Assembly (NCBI RefSeq): GCF_023520895.1
Contig: NZ_CP026029.1
Location: forward strand, 1,860,001 to 1,924,000
DNA: 64,000 nucleotides
Source: Paenibacillus sp. PK3_47
GTDB lineage: Bacteria > Bacillota > Bacilli > Paenibacillales > Paenibacillaceae
Direction of reading: 5' to 3'
Below the pieces are notes generated by a model that was not told the origin of the DNA, searched no databases, and was given only the letters and a program-made list of their open reading frames with translations. A program made the position numbers and the translations under genes. Shown piece by piece: positions 27,201-36,445 of the stretch (within the stretch, counting starts at the first letter, position 1; the number at the start of each line of letters is the position of its first letter).

Positions 27201-27418
27201 CAGCCCTCCGGGAGCGTGATTTCGCGCTGAAGGAAATACGTAGTACCATATCCGCCTTCAAGCCGGGAAATGCTGTAATGAGGATGAAGCTCCTCTTCAT
27301 GCTCGTATACGCCAGGCGTGATGTAGCGTGATTTGCGCATACTCCATTCCTTCAGCTCTATCTTCTCTGCCCACTGCTTTTTGGCCAGCCAGCCGATAAA
27401 CCGGTTCATACGCTTCAT
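24275..27418 (-). CDS. GH38 alpha-mannosidase
   Basis: A 1047-residue cytoplasmic-type alpha-mannosidase without signal peptide. The zinc-binding start of the catalytic domain is at about 240 (VGQSHIDVAWLWPVRETVRK), followed by GGMWIEPDLNIPGGESLVRQ and the nucleophile Asp in EWLPDTFGYCASLPQLLKQAG. The C-terminal half holds the all-beta domains of the family. GAGGAAGG lies 9 bases before the ATG, 3 bases after the GH3 stop. It removes alpha-linked mannose from imported oligosaccharides. This long form differs from the 917-residue GH38 encoded divergently at 33664, so the two probably have different linkage preferences. Confidence 0.93.
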   Translation of the reverse strand: MKRMNRFIGWLAKKQWAEKIELKEWSMRKSRYITPGVYEHEEELHPHYSISRLEGGYGTTYFLQREITLPEGWPREETALLYLGRGEGLLSINGEPHHGLDINHWFIPLPPGAAGEKLELGIELYDPIPEPEDPLNRQAVIKPPLDGIEITLVRVDPPVYSLLHTVKTAHEAALLLPAEDMRRIRIGKALERAMDTLYMEEELIRNAAAVADTEEELREAVSAERSEGLSAGTMHMVGQSHIDVAWLWPVRETVRKVSRTFSTVCALMDKYPDFRYSQSQPLLYAFAKEHYPKLYKRIKERIAEGRWELVGGMWIEPDLNIPGGESLVRQMLYGQRFYMEEFGKRSAIEWLPDTFGYCASLPQLLKQAGIDYFMTTKLGWNDTNPFPHTLFHWVGIDGTKIVAYQNHGVNEHTHPKDVQEHWQAYAQKEQHDELMLLYGHGDGGGGVTHEMLEYVERTGLTPGQPVSRFSTAEAFFSEIGLRQPELPAWHGDLYLELHRGTFTTHAFNKRSNRKAEILYRQAEIWSVLAERSGLLKQPGPEHPELAEGWKLLLLNQFHDIIPGTAIPEVYTTSREQYAEIFRLGRQVLDTSLRALAGGVDTSGEGRPYVVFNSLGWERTEGVRIEGDSSLAALQAFDADGLLDSECWNTDGAGGSYTLAVRVRKVPAFGCRTFWLREATGQHNQPADISSGEAFPEQWETEHYILKFNEEGEISRWYDKSAGRELLQPGETGNQLQFFHDTPPLWDAWDLDPRYEQQPAGRAKLLDRQVLVSGPLLTVLKFRWQLNESLIEQEITLPRYSRRVDFQTRVNWKEQHKVLKAAFPVDIVAAKAAYEIPFGALDRPTHRNTSWEQAQFEVCGHRWADLSEGSYGVSLLNDCKYGYDIHDGVMRLSLLRAPRWPDRYADQGEHEFTYSLYPHNGEWRQAGVVREAAELNEPLLAVSQEPHPGSYPGTYAWLGFQSGHVMLDTIKHAEDGSGTTIVRLYESSGSRDTAVLDWKAGDTRVCRVNLLETETGPVETSGGVIPLSFKPYEVQTIKLYHEQHSQEE

Positions 27419-27421
27419 GAC

Positions 27422-29725
27422 TCAGCCTTCCTCTCTGACATGGAGCGGTGCCGTCAAATAGTCTGCGGAGTGGGGCCCTGCCATGATTGTAAATCCTCCC
27501 GGCTCCACGATCCGCGTTAAATCTGCCGACACATATTCCAGCTGCTCCCTGCCGACTTTGAACGTAACCGTCTGTGTATCGCCGGGCTGGAGGCTGATCT
27601 TGTGGAAGGCTTTGAGCTGCTTCTCCGGACGGGTTATGCTGGAGGCCAGGTCTGAAATGTACAGCTGAACCACTTCACTGCCCTGCCGGTCACTTGCATT
27701 TGTGACATCAACGGATACAGCTGCTTCCTCATCTGCAGAGATAACGGAAGGCTCCACCCTCAAATTGCTGTATTTGAACTCGCTGAAGCTAAGGCCGAAC
27801 CCGAACGGATACTCGGCATGGAAATCAGTCTCCAGGTAGCGTTTGCCTCTTGTCCGCCGCTTGTAGTAGTACACGGGAAGCTGGCCGACATGCTTCGGAA
27901 TACTGATCGTCAGCCGTCCGGAAGGATTCACATCGCCGAAGAGAATGCCGGCGATGGCATGTCCGCCTTCCTGCCCGGGATACCAGGCTTCCAGAATGGC
28001 GTCGGCATGCTCTACGATCCATGGCTCGGCAATCGGCCGGCCGTTGATATAAACCACAATCAGCGGCTTGCCCAGCTTGTGGATCTCCTGGACCAGCTCA
28101 AGCTGCACGCCCATTAGGTTCAGTGTGGCCCGGTCTATGCCCTCGCCGCACTCCATATCGCTCCAGGAATGTTCAGTCACGACAGAAGCACCGGTGAGCA
28201 GATCAATCGTCCCTTCGCCAAAGTCCCGGGCACTCGAGCCGCCAATGGCCATCACAACGGCGTCAGCCTCAGCCGCACAGGCCAGGGCATGAGCGAAGCC
28301 TTCCCGGGAGTCGCCTTTAATCCGGCAGCCCGGAGCATACAGCACCCGGTCCGGCCCGCCGCCCAGCGCCTCGCGGATTCCATCCAATACAGTGACAATC
28401 GCGCCTTTGGGCTGGGGCGAGGTATAATCACCCAGCTGATTGTACGCCGCATCTGCATTGGGTCCAATCACTGCGAGCTTACCGATTCCCTTGCAGAGCG
28501 GAAGCGTTCCGCCTTCATTCTTCAGCATGATGATGCTCTCACCTGCAATGCGCCGCGCCAGCTCCCGGTGCTCCGGCTTGCCGATCGTCTGCTCCGCCTG
28601 TTCAGGATCGGTAAAGGGACGGTCAAACAGCCCGAGCCTGAACTTCAGCTCCAAGATCCGGGCAGCCGCGCGGTCCAGGTCAGACTCCCGCAGTCTCCCA
28701 TGACCGATAGCGTCAAAGATATGCTTCTCGAACATCTCTCCCGACATCTCCATGTCGATCCCGGCCAGCAGCGCCTGGGCAACTGCCGCTTCCCCGCTGT
28801 CCGCTGTGTTATGCCCGTTCGCCAGCATGCCGAGCGCTCCGCAATCCGTAATGACGAACCCGTCAAACCCCCATTGTTCCCGCAATACATCCTGCAAAAG
28901 ATAACGGTTGGTTGTGCAGGGAACCCCGTCAATTTCGTTATAGGCGGTCATAATGGATAAGGCTCCGGCTTCCACCGCTTTGCGGAAAGGAAGCAGATCC
29001 ACCTCATGCAGTTCACGGTATCCCATATGCACCTGCGCCGAGTTCCGGCCGCCTTCAGAGCTGCCGTAAGCGGCGAAATGCTTCAGGGTCGCCAGAACAG
29101 AGTCATCCGCATCCAGCGATTCTCCCTGCAACCCCTTAACCGCTTCTACTCCCATCGCGGCAATCAGGAACGGATCTTCGCCGAAGGTCTCTTCCGTCCG
29201 GCCCCATCGCGGATCCCGCACGACATCCAGCACCGGCGAATAGGTCGCCGCACCGCCCTGGCTGCGCGTTTCCAGTGCCACTACCCGGCACATCTCCCGG
29301 TATAGCTCGGGATTCCACATGCTGCCCAGAGCCAGCGGCACCGGAAATACAGTCGCGCCAATCGCCATATGCCCGTGTGAGCACTCTTCGCCGAACAGGA
29401 TGGGAATGCCGAGACGGCTCTCCTTCATGGCATAAGCCTGAATGGCATTAACCGCCTCCGCCCCTTCCTTCGGGGACAGCCCCGTCTCCAGGGTGACGCC
29501 GGTCCACGGGTCTGCCCGCAGCGTTCCATACAACGAGCCTACGCCTCCGGCGGCAACCTGCCGTTTGAAGGCCTCCGTCATGCCGACGGTTCCATCGGCC
29601 TGCTTCTCGTAGCACTGCCACCCGAAAGGCTGGACTAATTGTCCAGCCTTCTCTCCAGGTGTCATGCGCTGCAGCAGGTCCTGTACCCGGTCCGCTACAG
29701 GGCGTGTTTTATCCTTATAGATCAT
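27422..29725 (-). CDS. GH3 beta-glycosidase
   Basis: About 767 residues of glycoside hydrolase family 3. The N-terminal barrel has the sugar-binding RDPRWGRTEETFGEDP and ATLKHFAAYGSSEGGRN, and the nucleophile Asp in GFVITDCGALGML. The second domain has GESIIMLKNEGGTLPL and IVVYINGRPIAEPW, and the end is a fibronectin-III-like domain (GSEVVQLYISDLASSITRPEKQLKAF). No signal peptide is seen, so it is cytoplasmic. TDCGAL is the form common in beta-xylosidase and beta-glucosidase members; the exact sugar is unknown. The start is ATG 29725 because AAAGGTG lies 8 bases upstream; the frame opens 9 codons earlier. Confidence 0.9.
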   Translation of the reverse strand: MIYKDKTRPVADRVQDLLQRMTPGEKAGQLVQPFGWQCYEKQADGTVGMTEAFKRQVAAGGVGSLYGTLRADPWTGVTLETGLSPKEGAEAVNAIQAYAMKESRLGIPILFGEECSHGHMAIGATVFPVPLALGSMWNPELYREMCRVVALETRSQGGAATYSPVLDVVRDPRWGRTEETFGEDPFLIAAMGVEAVKGLQGESLDADDSVLATLKHFAAYGSSEGGRNSAQVHMGYRELHEVDLLPFRKAVEAGALSIMTAYNEIDGVPCTTNRYLLQDVLREQWGFDGFVITDCGALGMLANGHNTADSGEAAVAQALLAGIDMEMSGEMFEKHIFDAIGHGRLRESDLDRAAARILELKFRLGLFDRPFTDPEQAEQTIGKPEHRELARRIAGESIIMLKNEGGTLPLCKGIGKLAVIGPNADAAYNQLGDYTSPQPKGAIVTVLDGIREALGGGPDRVLYAPGCRIKGDSREGFAHALACAAEADAVVMAIGGSSARDFGEGTIDLLTGASVVTEHSWSDMECGEGIDRATLNLMGVQLELVQEIHKLGKPLIVVYINGRPIAEPWIVEHADAILEAWYPGQEGGHAIAGILFGDVNPSGRLTISIPKHVGQLPVYYYKRRTRGKRYLETDFHAEYPFGFGLSFSEFKYSNLRVEPSVISADEEAAVSVDVTNASDRQGSEVVQLYISDLASSITRPEKQLKAFHKISLQPGDTQTVTFKVGREQLEYVSADLTRIVEPGGFTIMAGPHSADYLTAPLHVREEG

Positions 29726-29763
29726 TTCTACAGCACCTTTCTGCGCATGCAACTTGATTGGAA

Positions 29764-31386
29764 TTAGTTGGCTTTCCAGCGGTCATAGGCAGCCTGATTG
29801 ATCTCGGCTACACGCTCACCGCCCATTTTCTTGACAGTTGCCACATAGTTGTCCCAGCCGGAGAGCGGCTCGGCACCCGTAATAAACTTCGCTTCCATCT
29901 GCTTCACATAGGTGCTCAGATCCGAATTCAGACTGCTGATTTCGGTCTGCTCTTCCACAGTGAGGAACAATGCCGGGAATGGAATCCGCGCACCTTTATC
30001 AAGAAGCTTCTGCTGAGTCTCCTGCTCTACCCAAAGGTCAAAGTCTGTCTTCAGCCCTTTGTTGATATCATCCATGGAGAGGGTTGGGGCCGGGATGCCG
30101 TAGTTAGGCGTCAAAGTCGCGCGGTAATCTTCCATCTCCTTGCCGTCCGGTACAGGCAGGTACTGCTTCACTCTGTTGGCTTCATCCGTGTATTCCCAGA
30201 GAATTCCCTCAGGCCCTTTATTGAAGAACATTGCGCCTTCATAAGAATACAGGTAGTCCACCCAGCGGATTGAGGCTGCAGGATTCGGGTTGCTCTCCGA
30301 GATGGCGAACGCGCCGGTAGTGATCCCTCTGTTCTTGGCAATCGCCGGGGCGGCAACGGATTCGCTGCGGACCGGTGCGAACATCGGATCTTCCGTTGAA
30401 GGCTCGCCGCCTTTAGTCATATAAGCATGCCAGTCGGAGAACAGGGCGACACGGTTCTCCTGTGCCTTCGCCTTCTTTTGCTCTGCCGTCTGGGAGAAGC
30501 TCTCGTGATCCAGCAGCTCTTCCGACCACAGACGGTTCATATAGGTCAAATATTCCTTGAACCCTTCTTCAAGCGGTGTATAATGCACGACATCGTTGTC
30601 ATCAACATAAATCTCTTCCTCATAGACGCCGAAGGCGCCCAGCAGCCAGGTGCGGATATCCCGGAGATTCGCAGCGGTTGTCGTTACCGAAGAGATCGGA
30701 ATTTCGTCTGCGATGCCGTTCCCGTTCGGATCTTCCTCTTTTACACGCTTCAGATAGGTGTACAGCTCTTCAGTCGTTTCTGGAAGCTTCTCAATGTTCA
30801 GCGCCTTCAGGAAATCCCCGTTATACCACATCGGGTTGCGGTACCAGTGCTGGCTGAGCTCCACGACCGGCAGGGAATAGATATGTCCGTCCGGTGCTGT
30901 GATCGACTTGCGCACATCGGGATTCTCCTCCAGCAGCGCCTTGAAGTTCGGGGCGTATTCATCAATCAGATCCTCCAGAGGAAGCAGGATACCCTGCTCT
31001 CCATAATTCATCTGCTCTGCAGTCGTCAGACCGGCGGCATAAAAGATATCCGGGTAATCGCCGCTTGCAAACACCAGATTCTTTTTGGTCTCAAAGCTGT
31101 CCTTCGGCGCATTCTGGAATTCCATCGTAATGCCTGTGAGCTTCTGCATCTCCTGCAGTACAGCCATGTTCTCCCAGTTCTGAATTCCTACATCCGGCGC
31201 CATCATCGTCAGCGTAACGGGTTCGGTTACAATCGGAAATCCTTCCTTGTTCACAGCAGCTTCACTTCCCGCCGCACCGCCGTCCGATGCCCCTTCATTC
31301 GAGTTGCCGCTGCCGCAGCCTGCGAGCAGTGTCAGGATCAAGGCCGAAGACAGCAGAAGCTTCCATGGTTTACGTGTGGTCTGCAT
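29764..31386 (-). CDS. Extracellular solute-binding lipoprotein for sugar ABC transporter
   Basis: About 540 residues with a lipoprotein signal peptide and lipobox LLAGC (Cys24), a Ser/Gly/Ala-rich linker and the body of a large family-1 binding protein of the LipO type found with LplB/LplC-like permeases. Start ATG 31386 has GGGAGG 10 bases upstream; the frame runs back into the permease gene. It would sit on the outer face of the membrane and deliver an oligosaccharide, probably a mannoside, to the two permeases encoded just before it. No ATPase gene is in the operon, as is usual when a shared MsmX-type ATPase is used. Confidence 0.9.
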   Translation of the reverse strand: MQTTRKPWKLLLSSALILTLLAGCGSGNSNEGASDGGAAGSEAAVNKEGFPIVTEPVTLTMMAPDVGIQNWENMAVLQEMQKLTGITMEFQNAPKDSFETKKNLVFASGDYPDIFYAAGLTTAEQMNYGEQGILLPLEDLIDEYAPNFKALLEENPDVRKSITAPDGHIYSLPVVELSQHWYRNPMWYNGDFLKALNIEKLPETTEELYTYLKRVKEEDPNGNGIADEIPISSVTTTAANLRDIRTWLLGAFGVYEEEIYVDDNDVVHYTPLEEGFKEYLTYMNRLWSEELLDHESFSQTAEQKKAKAQENRVALFSDWHAYMTKGGEPSTEDPMFAPVRSESVAAPAIAKNRGITTGAFAISESNPNPAASIRWVDYLYSYEGAMFFNKGPEGILWEYTDEANRVKQYLPVPDGKEMEDYRATLTPNYGIPAPTLSMDDINKGLKTDFDLWVEQETQQKLLDKGARIPFPALFLTVEEQTEISSLNSDLSTYVKQMEAKFITGAEPLSGWDNYVATVKKMGGERVAEINQAAYDRWKAN

Positions 31387-31426
31387 AAAAGTGATTCCTC
31401 CCTTAGTATCATTACATTTTATACGC

Positions 31427-32338
31427 TTACCCTTTGACAGAGCCAATCATGACCCCTTGGACAAAATAACGCTGCAGGAACGGATAGACAGCCACGATGG
31501 GCAGTGTGGAGACAACAATAACCCCATATTTGATCAGCGATGCCGTTTCTGCCTTATTATTCATGGCTACAGCCACCTCGCCGTTAATCGCGGCACCAGT
31601 GGTTTCAGCCGACATTTCCTGAAGGACAAGGATCTGGCGCAGAACCATCTGCAGCGGATACTTGGCTTCATCGTTCAGATAAATCAGGGACGGGAAATAG
31701 CTGTTCCAGTGCCCCACACCGTAGAAAAGGGCCATAACGGCTACAATCGGTGCAGACAGCGGTAAAATAATGCGGATGAACAGCTTCAGGTTCGTACAGC
31801 CGTCAATGTGCGCCGCCTCCTGGAGTTCCTTAGGGATTGTCGTCTGAAAAAACGTACGGGCCACGACAATGTTCCAGACGGATGCGGCCACCGGCAGAAT
31901 CAAAGCCCCCATGCTGTTAATGAGGCCCAGGTTCTTGACCAGCAGGTATGTCGGCACCAGCCCGCCGCTGAAGAACATCGTGAACAGAATAATGCCCATA
32001 AACAGGTTGCGGCCGACAAAATCAGATCTGCTTAGCGCATAAGAGGCCGGCAGCGTAACAGCAAGATTAAGCAGCGTGCCTAACACCGTATAGATAATCG
32101 TGTTCAAATAACCGTTCCATATCTTCGGGTTCTCAAAAACAAGCTTGTAGCCGTCCAGGGTCACATTCTTCGGGAACAGCCACATGGCTCCCGAATTGAC
32201 GTCCTGCGGCGAACTGATCGAAGCGCTGAGGATGTAGATCAGCGGGTAAAGGACAACCACCAGGGCAAGACACAGATAAATATAGGTGCTGATCAGAAAC
32301 AGCTTGTCTCCCCTGGATTCTTTCATGGCAGTAACCAA
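31427..32338 (-). CDS. ABC sugar permease, LplC/YtcP type
   Basis: A 303-residue inner-membrane permease with about six hydrophobic helices. The start is LYPLIYILSASIS and the ATPase-contact loop is KELQEAAHIDGCTNLKLFIRIILPLSAP (the EAA motif). The C-terminus FLQRYFVQGVMIGSVKG is the signature of this permease class. TTG 32338, 11 bases after AAAGGAG, is the likely start; ATG 32326 lies four codons inside. It pairs with the permease encoded upstream. Confidence 0.92.
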   Translation of the reverse strand: MVTAMKESRGDKLFLISTYIYLCLALVVVLYPLIYILSASISSPQDVNSGAMWLFPKNVTLDGYKLVFENPKIWNGYLNTIIYTVLGTLLNLAVTLPASYALSRSDFVGRNLFMGIILFTMFFSGGLVPTYLLVKNLGLINSMGALILPVAASVWNIVVARTFFQTTIPKELQEAAHIDGCTNLKLFIRIILPLSAPIVAVMALFYGVGHWNSYFPSLIYLNDEAKYPLQMVLRQILVLQEMSAETTGAAINGEVAVAMNNKAETASLIKYGVIVVSTLPIVAVYPFLQRYFVQGVMIGSVKG

Positions 32339-32355
32339 AAGACTTCAACTCCTTT

Positions 32356-33306
32356 CTACCAGAGGCTGTTCTCACTGGTCCGTTTGGCAATCCGGTTCAC
32401 GGTAACCAGCAGAATGACATTGACCACCGAGTTAAATAATCCGACAGCCGTTGAGAAGCTGTACTGGGCGTTCACAAGACCGGCCCTGTATACATAGGTG
32501 GATATTACATCGGAAGCTTCCATATTAAGCGAGTTCTGCAGCAGCAGGATTTTCTCAAAGCCGAGGCCCAGAATATTCCCCATGTTCAAAATCAGCATGA
32601 TCGTAATTGTGGGGATAATGGTCGGCAGGTTGATATGCAGCACCCGTTTGATCCGGCTCGCCCCATCCACTATGGCAGCTTCATGCAGCTGAGGATCAAC
32701 ACCCGACAAAGCCGCGAGATAAATAATCGTCCCCCATCCGGTGCTCTGCCAGACGCCCGAGAAGACATACACAGTCTTGAACCAGGCCGGATCGGTCAAA
32801 AACTGTGCAGGCTGAAATCCGAGGAACTCGATGACCCGCACAATCATTCCGATAGAGGGTGACAAAAAGGTAATGATCATTCCCGCCATGACAACTACAG
32901 AAATGAAATGCGGCGCATAGGTGACGGTCTGGACCGTTTTTTTGAACGGGCCGTTGCGGACCTCATTGAAGGCAAGCGCCAGAATAATCGGCAGCGGAAA
33001 CCCGATCGCCAGCTCATAGAAGCTGATGCTGAAGGTGTTCCAGAGCAGATCCCAGAAAAAATAGGAATTGAAGAACCGTTCGAAATGGTCAAAGCCGACC
33101 CATTCACTGCCCGTGATCCCCTTGGAAGGCACGAAGTTCTTAAAAGCAATCTGGATGCCGTACATGGGACCGTAATGAAAAATGAAGAAATACAGCAATG
33201 CGGGAAGCATGAACAGATACAGCTCCCAGTTTTTCCAGATTCTTTTGCCCAGGGTGTTCTTCTTCAATGAAGGACTTGCCGAACCCGAAGCGTTACTCCC
33301 CTTCAT
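32356..33306 (-). CDS. ABC sugar permease, LplB type
   Basis: About 316 residues and six hydrophobic helices. Typical LplB-class segments are ELYLFMLPALLYFFIFHYGPMYGIQIAFKNF near the start and the coupling loop DPQLHEAAIVDGASRIKRVLHINLPTI. It ends with VNRIAKRTSENSLW, the normal C-terminus of the class. AGAGGAG stands 7 bases before ATG 33306; the frame opens 10 codons earlier. It is the first gene of the mannoside operon, so transcription should start in 33307-33663. Confidence 0.92.
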   Translation of the reverse strand: MKGSNASGSASPSLKKNTLGKRIWKNWELYLFMLPALLYFFIFHYGPMYGIQIAFKNFVPSKGITGSEWVGFDHFERFFNSYFFWDLLWNTFSISFYELAIGFPLPIILALAFNEVRNGPFKKTVQTVTYAPHFISVVVMAGMIITFLSPSIGMIVRVIEFLGFQPAQFLTDPAWFKTVYVFSGVWQSTGWGTIIYLAALSGVDPQLHEAAIVDGASRIKRVLHINLPTIIPTITIMLILNMGNILGLGFEKILLLQNSLNMEASDVISTYVYRAGLVNAQYSFSTAVGLFNSVVNVILLVTVNRIAKRTSENSLW

Positions 33307-33382
33307 TCTCCCACTCCTCTCTATGTTAGTTTCCATAACATTAAGCCGTGTAGCTGCTTCGCATTCTTGTCAATGCAACTCC

Positions 33383-33396
33383 TGCTAACGCTTACA
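33383..33396 (-). promoter_or_regulatory. cre site (CcpA) upstream of the mannoside operon
   Basis: The minus strand reads TGTAAGCGTTAGCA, a full match to the cre consensus TGNAARCGNWWNCA. It lies about 75 bases upstream of the first permease gene, so glucose repression of the operon is likely. Confidence 0.7.
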
Positions 33397-33663
33397 ACAC
33401 AAAGTGTAGTGAAACTTAGCTGACATCGTAAATATGTAGGTTCTGCATTGTCATGTTAAAAGAGTGCAAAACCGCGCCGCTGCGCCAATTCTCCCCCTTC
33501 CTTGCCATTGTCACTTTCAGGCGCGCCGCTGCTGCAAATGTGTGAATTATGAACCTTCCCCGGGGCTGCAAAAGTTACATATTGTGATCACAGGTGAGGT
33601 ATGCAAACATTTGCTACGAATGCCCGGCTAAACGATTGACTGATGATATAGGAGGTTTCTGAC
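33397..33663. other. Divergent control region of the two mannosidase operons
   Basis: No gene is present. A perfect 10-bp palindrome TGTGATCACA (33584-33593) lies about 70 bases upstream of the plus-strand GH38 gene and could be an operator. No clear pair of promoter boxes was found for either direction. Confidence 0.4.
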
Positions 33664-36417
33664 ATGACACGTACAACTGCCCACCTGATTTCGCACACCC
33701 ATTGGGACAGGGAATGGTATATGCCTTATGAGCGTCATCATGTGCTGCTGGCCAAGCTGATGAATGAACTCCTGGAAACGCTGGAGAAGGATGAACGCTA
33801 CCGTTATTTTCACCTGGACGGACAGACCATTATTATTGAGGATTATCTTCAGGTCCACCCCGAAAAAAGAGAAACGCTGGAAAAATTCATCCGTGAAGGA
33901 CGCATTGTCATCGGCCCCTGGTATGTGCTGCAGGACGAGTTCCTGACCAGCTCGGAAGCCAATGTCCGTAATCTGCTGATCGGCCATCAGGATGCGGCCA
34001 AGTATGGCGTCATCTCCAAGCTGGGCTATTTTCCGGATTCCTTTGGCAATATGGGACAGGCGCCGCAGCTGCTGAAGCAGGCGGATATTGAAACTGCAGT
34101 GTTCGGACGCGGCGTGAAGCCGACCGGCTTTGACAATCTGGTCGTAGATTTGAACAGCGCCAGCTATGAATCGCCTTATTCGGAAATGTTCTGGGCGTCC
34201 CCCGACGGCTCCGTCGTGCTGGGACTGCTTTTCGCGAACTGGTACAGCAATGGGAATGAGGTGCCTGCCGATGCGCAGGAAGCCAAGGTGTTCTGGGACA
34301 AAAAGCTCGCCGATGCCGGCAAATATGCCTCTACTCCGGAGCTGCTGTTCATGAACGGCTGTGATCATCAGCCTGTGCAGCGCGATCTTGCTGCTGCGCT
34401 GGAGACTGCAAGAAGGCTGTACCCGGACGTGGATTTTGTCCATTCCAGCTTCGAGCAGTATCTGCAGGCGCTTACGTCTTCGCTTCCGGATGATCTGGTA
34501 ACGGTGAACGGCGAGCTGCGCAGCCAGCACACCGACGGCTGGGGAACACTGGTGAATACCGCTTCGGCCCGTGTCTACCTGAAGCAGATGAACCAGCGGG
34601 GCCAGACGCTGCTGGAGAAGGGGGCCGAGCCGCTCGCCACGCTTGCCTTTCTGCTCAGCGGACAAGCCTATCCCCATGCCCTGCTGACCTATGCCTGGAA
34701 GACGCTGATGCAGAACCATCCCCATGACAGCATCTGCGGCTGCAGCGTGGATGAGGTTCACCGGGAGATGATTACACGCTTTGAGAAAAGCAGGCATACC
34801 GGTGAGGCGATTATTGAAGACAGCCTGAAGGCTGTCACCGGACAAATAGACACTTCCGGTACAGCTTCCTGGGGAAAATCCGCTATTCCCGTAGCCGTCT
34901 TCAATACCACAGGCTGGGAACGCAGCGGAACAGTAAGCGTGGAGGTTATCGCCGCCAAACGTTATTTTAAGGAAGGACCGAACCCTCCGGCGATTGCCGA
35001 GGCGCTGGACCTGCTGCCGCTGGATCTGGAGAACGGCCGGCTGCTGGATAGTGAAGGGCAGGCCATCTCCTGCCGGGCAGAGGATCTCGGCACCCGGTTC
35101 GGCTATGAGCTGCCGGACGACCAGTTCCGCAAGCCGTATATGGCCCGCATCATCTCTCTGACCTTCGAGGCCTCACAGATTCCGCCGCTCGGCTACACAA
35201 CATACGCCTGGGTACAGTCACCGGCTGTCCCTGCCGAAGCTGCGGCCAGTCCGCTGGAACTGACGGAGCGTGGAATGGCCAATGAATATCTTGCAGTTCA
35301 GATCCGGGAAGACGGCTCCTATGATGTAACGGACAAGACCACCGGCAAAGTCTTTGGAGGACTCGGTGTCTATGAGAACTGCGGCGATATCGGCAATGAG
35401 TATGTATTCCGCCAGCCGGAGGGCGATGTTCCGCTGACTACCCGCGGTCTTGATGCCCGCATCTCGCTTGCCGAGCATGAGCCTTACCGCATTACCTATG
35501 AAATCATTCACGAATGGCAGATACCGGCTTCAGCCGACGCTTCGTTCGGGGAGGAGAAACGCCGGATGGTTCCTTTCCGGAAGCGCAAAGCTGGACGCGC
35601 CGCTGAACAAGTGCCGCTGCGGATCGTAACCCGGATCAGCCTGGAGGCTGCCGGAACCGGCATTCAGGTCTCTGCCGCGTTTAATAACCAGGCCATGGAC
35701 CACCGGCTGCGCGTACTTTTCCCTGCCGGGCTTGCCGCCTCCACCCTTCTGGCTGATTCCATCTTTGAAGCGGCGGAGCGAGATATCGAGCCGGCTCCGG
35801 ACTGGAGCAACCCGAGCAATGCGCAGCATCAGCAGGCTTATGTCAGTGTGTCGGACGGCAGCTGCGGCCTTATGATCGCCAACAAAGGGCTGAATGAATA
35901 CGAGGTTCTGCGCGACGGCAGCAATACCATTGCGGTAACCCTGCTGCGCAGCGTGTCGGAGATGGGCGACTGGGGGGCGTTCCCGACACCGGAAGCCCAG
36001 TGCCTCGGAGAACATACTGCAGAATTTGCAGTTCGTCCTTATGCCGGAGATGCCGGCCAGCCGGAAGCTTCGGCCTGGGCCTATCAATACCAGACACCTT
36101 GGTTCGCTGCTCAGGCCGGCATACAGCAGGGTACACTGCCTGTCCGCTATCAGCCGCTGGAGTGGCAGGGCCGGACACTTGCGCTCTCTGCCTTTAAAAT
36201 GTCCAAAGACCACGAAGACGTTATTCTGCGGTGGTACAATCTGGCGCACAAGGAGCAGGATTTTACGCTCAAGGCTAACTTCCCCGTCCAGACTGTATAT
36301 GCCAGTGATATTCTGGAGCGCCGGAAACACGAGCAGGCTTCAGACGAAGGAACACTTCATCATACCGTCAGCAAAGCCCAGATTGTCACCTATGCGCTGC
36401 AACCGCGGCAATCCTAA
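33664..36417 (+). CDS. GH38 alpha-mannosidase, MngB-like
   Basis: A 917-residue enzyme with the catalytic domain at the very N-terminus: HLISHTHWDREWYMPYERHH holds the zinc ligands, GRIVIGPWYVLQDEFLTSSEANVRN follows, and the nucleophile Asp is in YFPDSFGNMGQAPQ. The length and layout fit the MngB group, which acts on small alpha-mannosides, including mannosylglycerate in Escherichia coli. AGGAGG lies 7 bases before the ATG. It is divergent from the ABC transporter operon and is followed 28 bases later by the GH125 gene, with which it is probably co-transcribed. The exact linkage is not known. Confidence 0.93.
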   Translation: MTRTTAHLISHTHWDREWYMPYERHHVLLAKLMNELLETLEKDERYRYFHLDGQTIIIEDYLQVHPEKRETLEKFIREGRIVIGPWYVLQDEFLTSSEANVRNLLIGHQDAAKYGVISKLGYFPDSFGNMGQAPQLLKQADIETAVFGRGVKPTGFDNLVVDLNSASYESPYSEMFWASPDGSVVLGLLFANWYSNGNEVPADAQEAKVFWDKKLADAGKYASTPELLFMNGCDHQPVQRDLAAALETARRLYPDVDFVHSSFEQYLQALTSSLPDDLVTVNGELRSQHTDGWGTLVNTASARVYLKQMNQRGQTLLEKGAEPLATLAFLLSGQAYPHALLTYAWKTLMQNHPHDSICGCSVDEVHREMITRFEKSRHTGEAIIEDSLKAVTGQIDTSGTASWGKSAIPVAVFNTTGWERSGTVSVEVIAAKRYFKEGPNPPAIAEALDLLPLDLENGRLLDSEGQAISCRAEDLGTRFGYELPDDQFRKPYMARIISLTFEASQIPPLGYTTYAWVQSPAVPAEAAASPLELTERGMANEYLAVQIREDGSYDVTDKTTGKVFGGLGVYENCGDIGNEYVFRQPEGDVPLTTRGLDARISLAEHEPYRITYEIIHEWQIPASADASFGEEKRRMVPFRKRKAGRAAEQVPLRIVTRISLEAAGTGIQVSAAFNNQAMDHRLRVLFPAGLAASTLLADSIFEAAERDIEPAPDWSNPSNAQHQQAYVSVSDGSCGLMIANKGLNEYEVLRDGSNTIAVTLLRSVSEMGDWGAFPTPEAQCLGEHTAEFAVRPYAGDAGQPEASAWAYQYQTPWFAAQAGIQQGTLPVRYQPLEWQGRTLALSAFKMSKDHEDVILRWYNLAHKEQDFTLKANFPVQTVYASDILERRKHEQASDEGTLHHTVSKAQIVTYALQPRQS

Positions 36418-36445
36418 TATCAACTACGCCAGGAGGAGTTAGACC

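Noticed and set aside
33628-34845. 405-codon minus-strand frame inside the plus-strand GH38 gene
   Set aside because: A shadow of a clear glycosidase gene; the translation is low-quality and has no family features.
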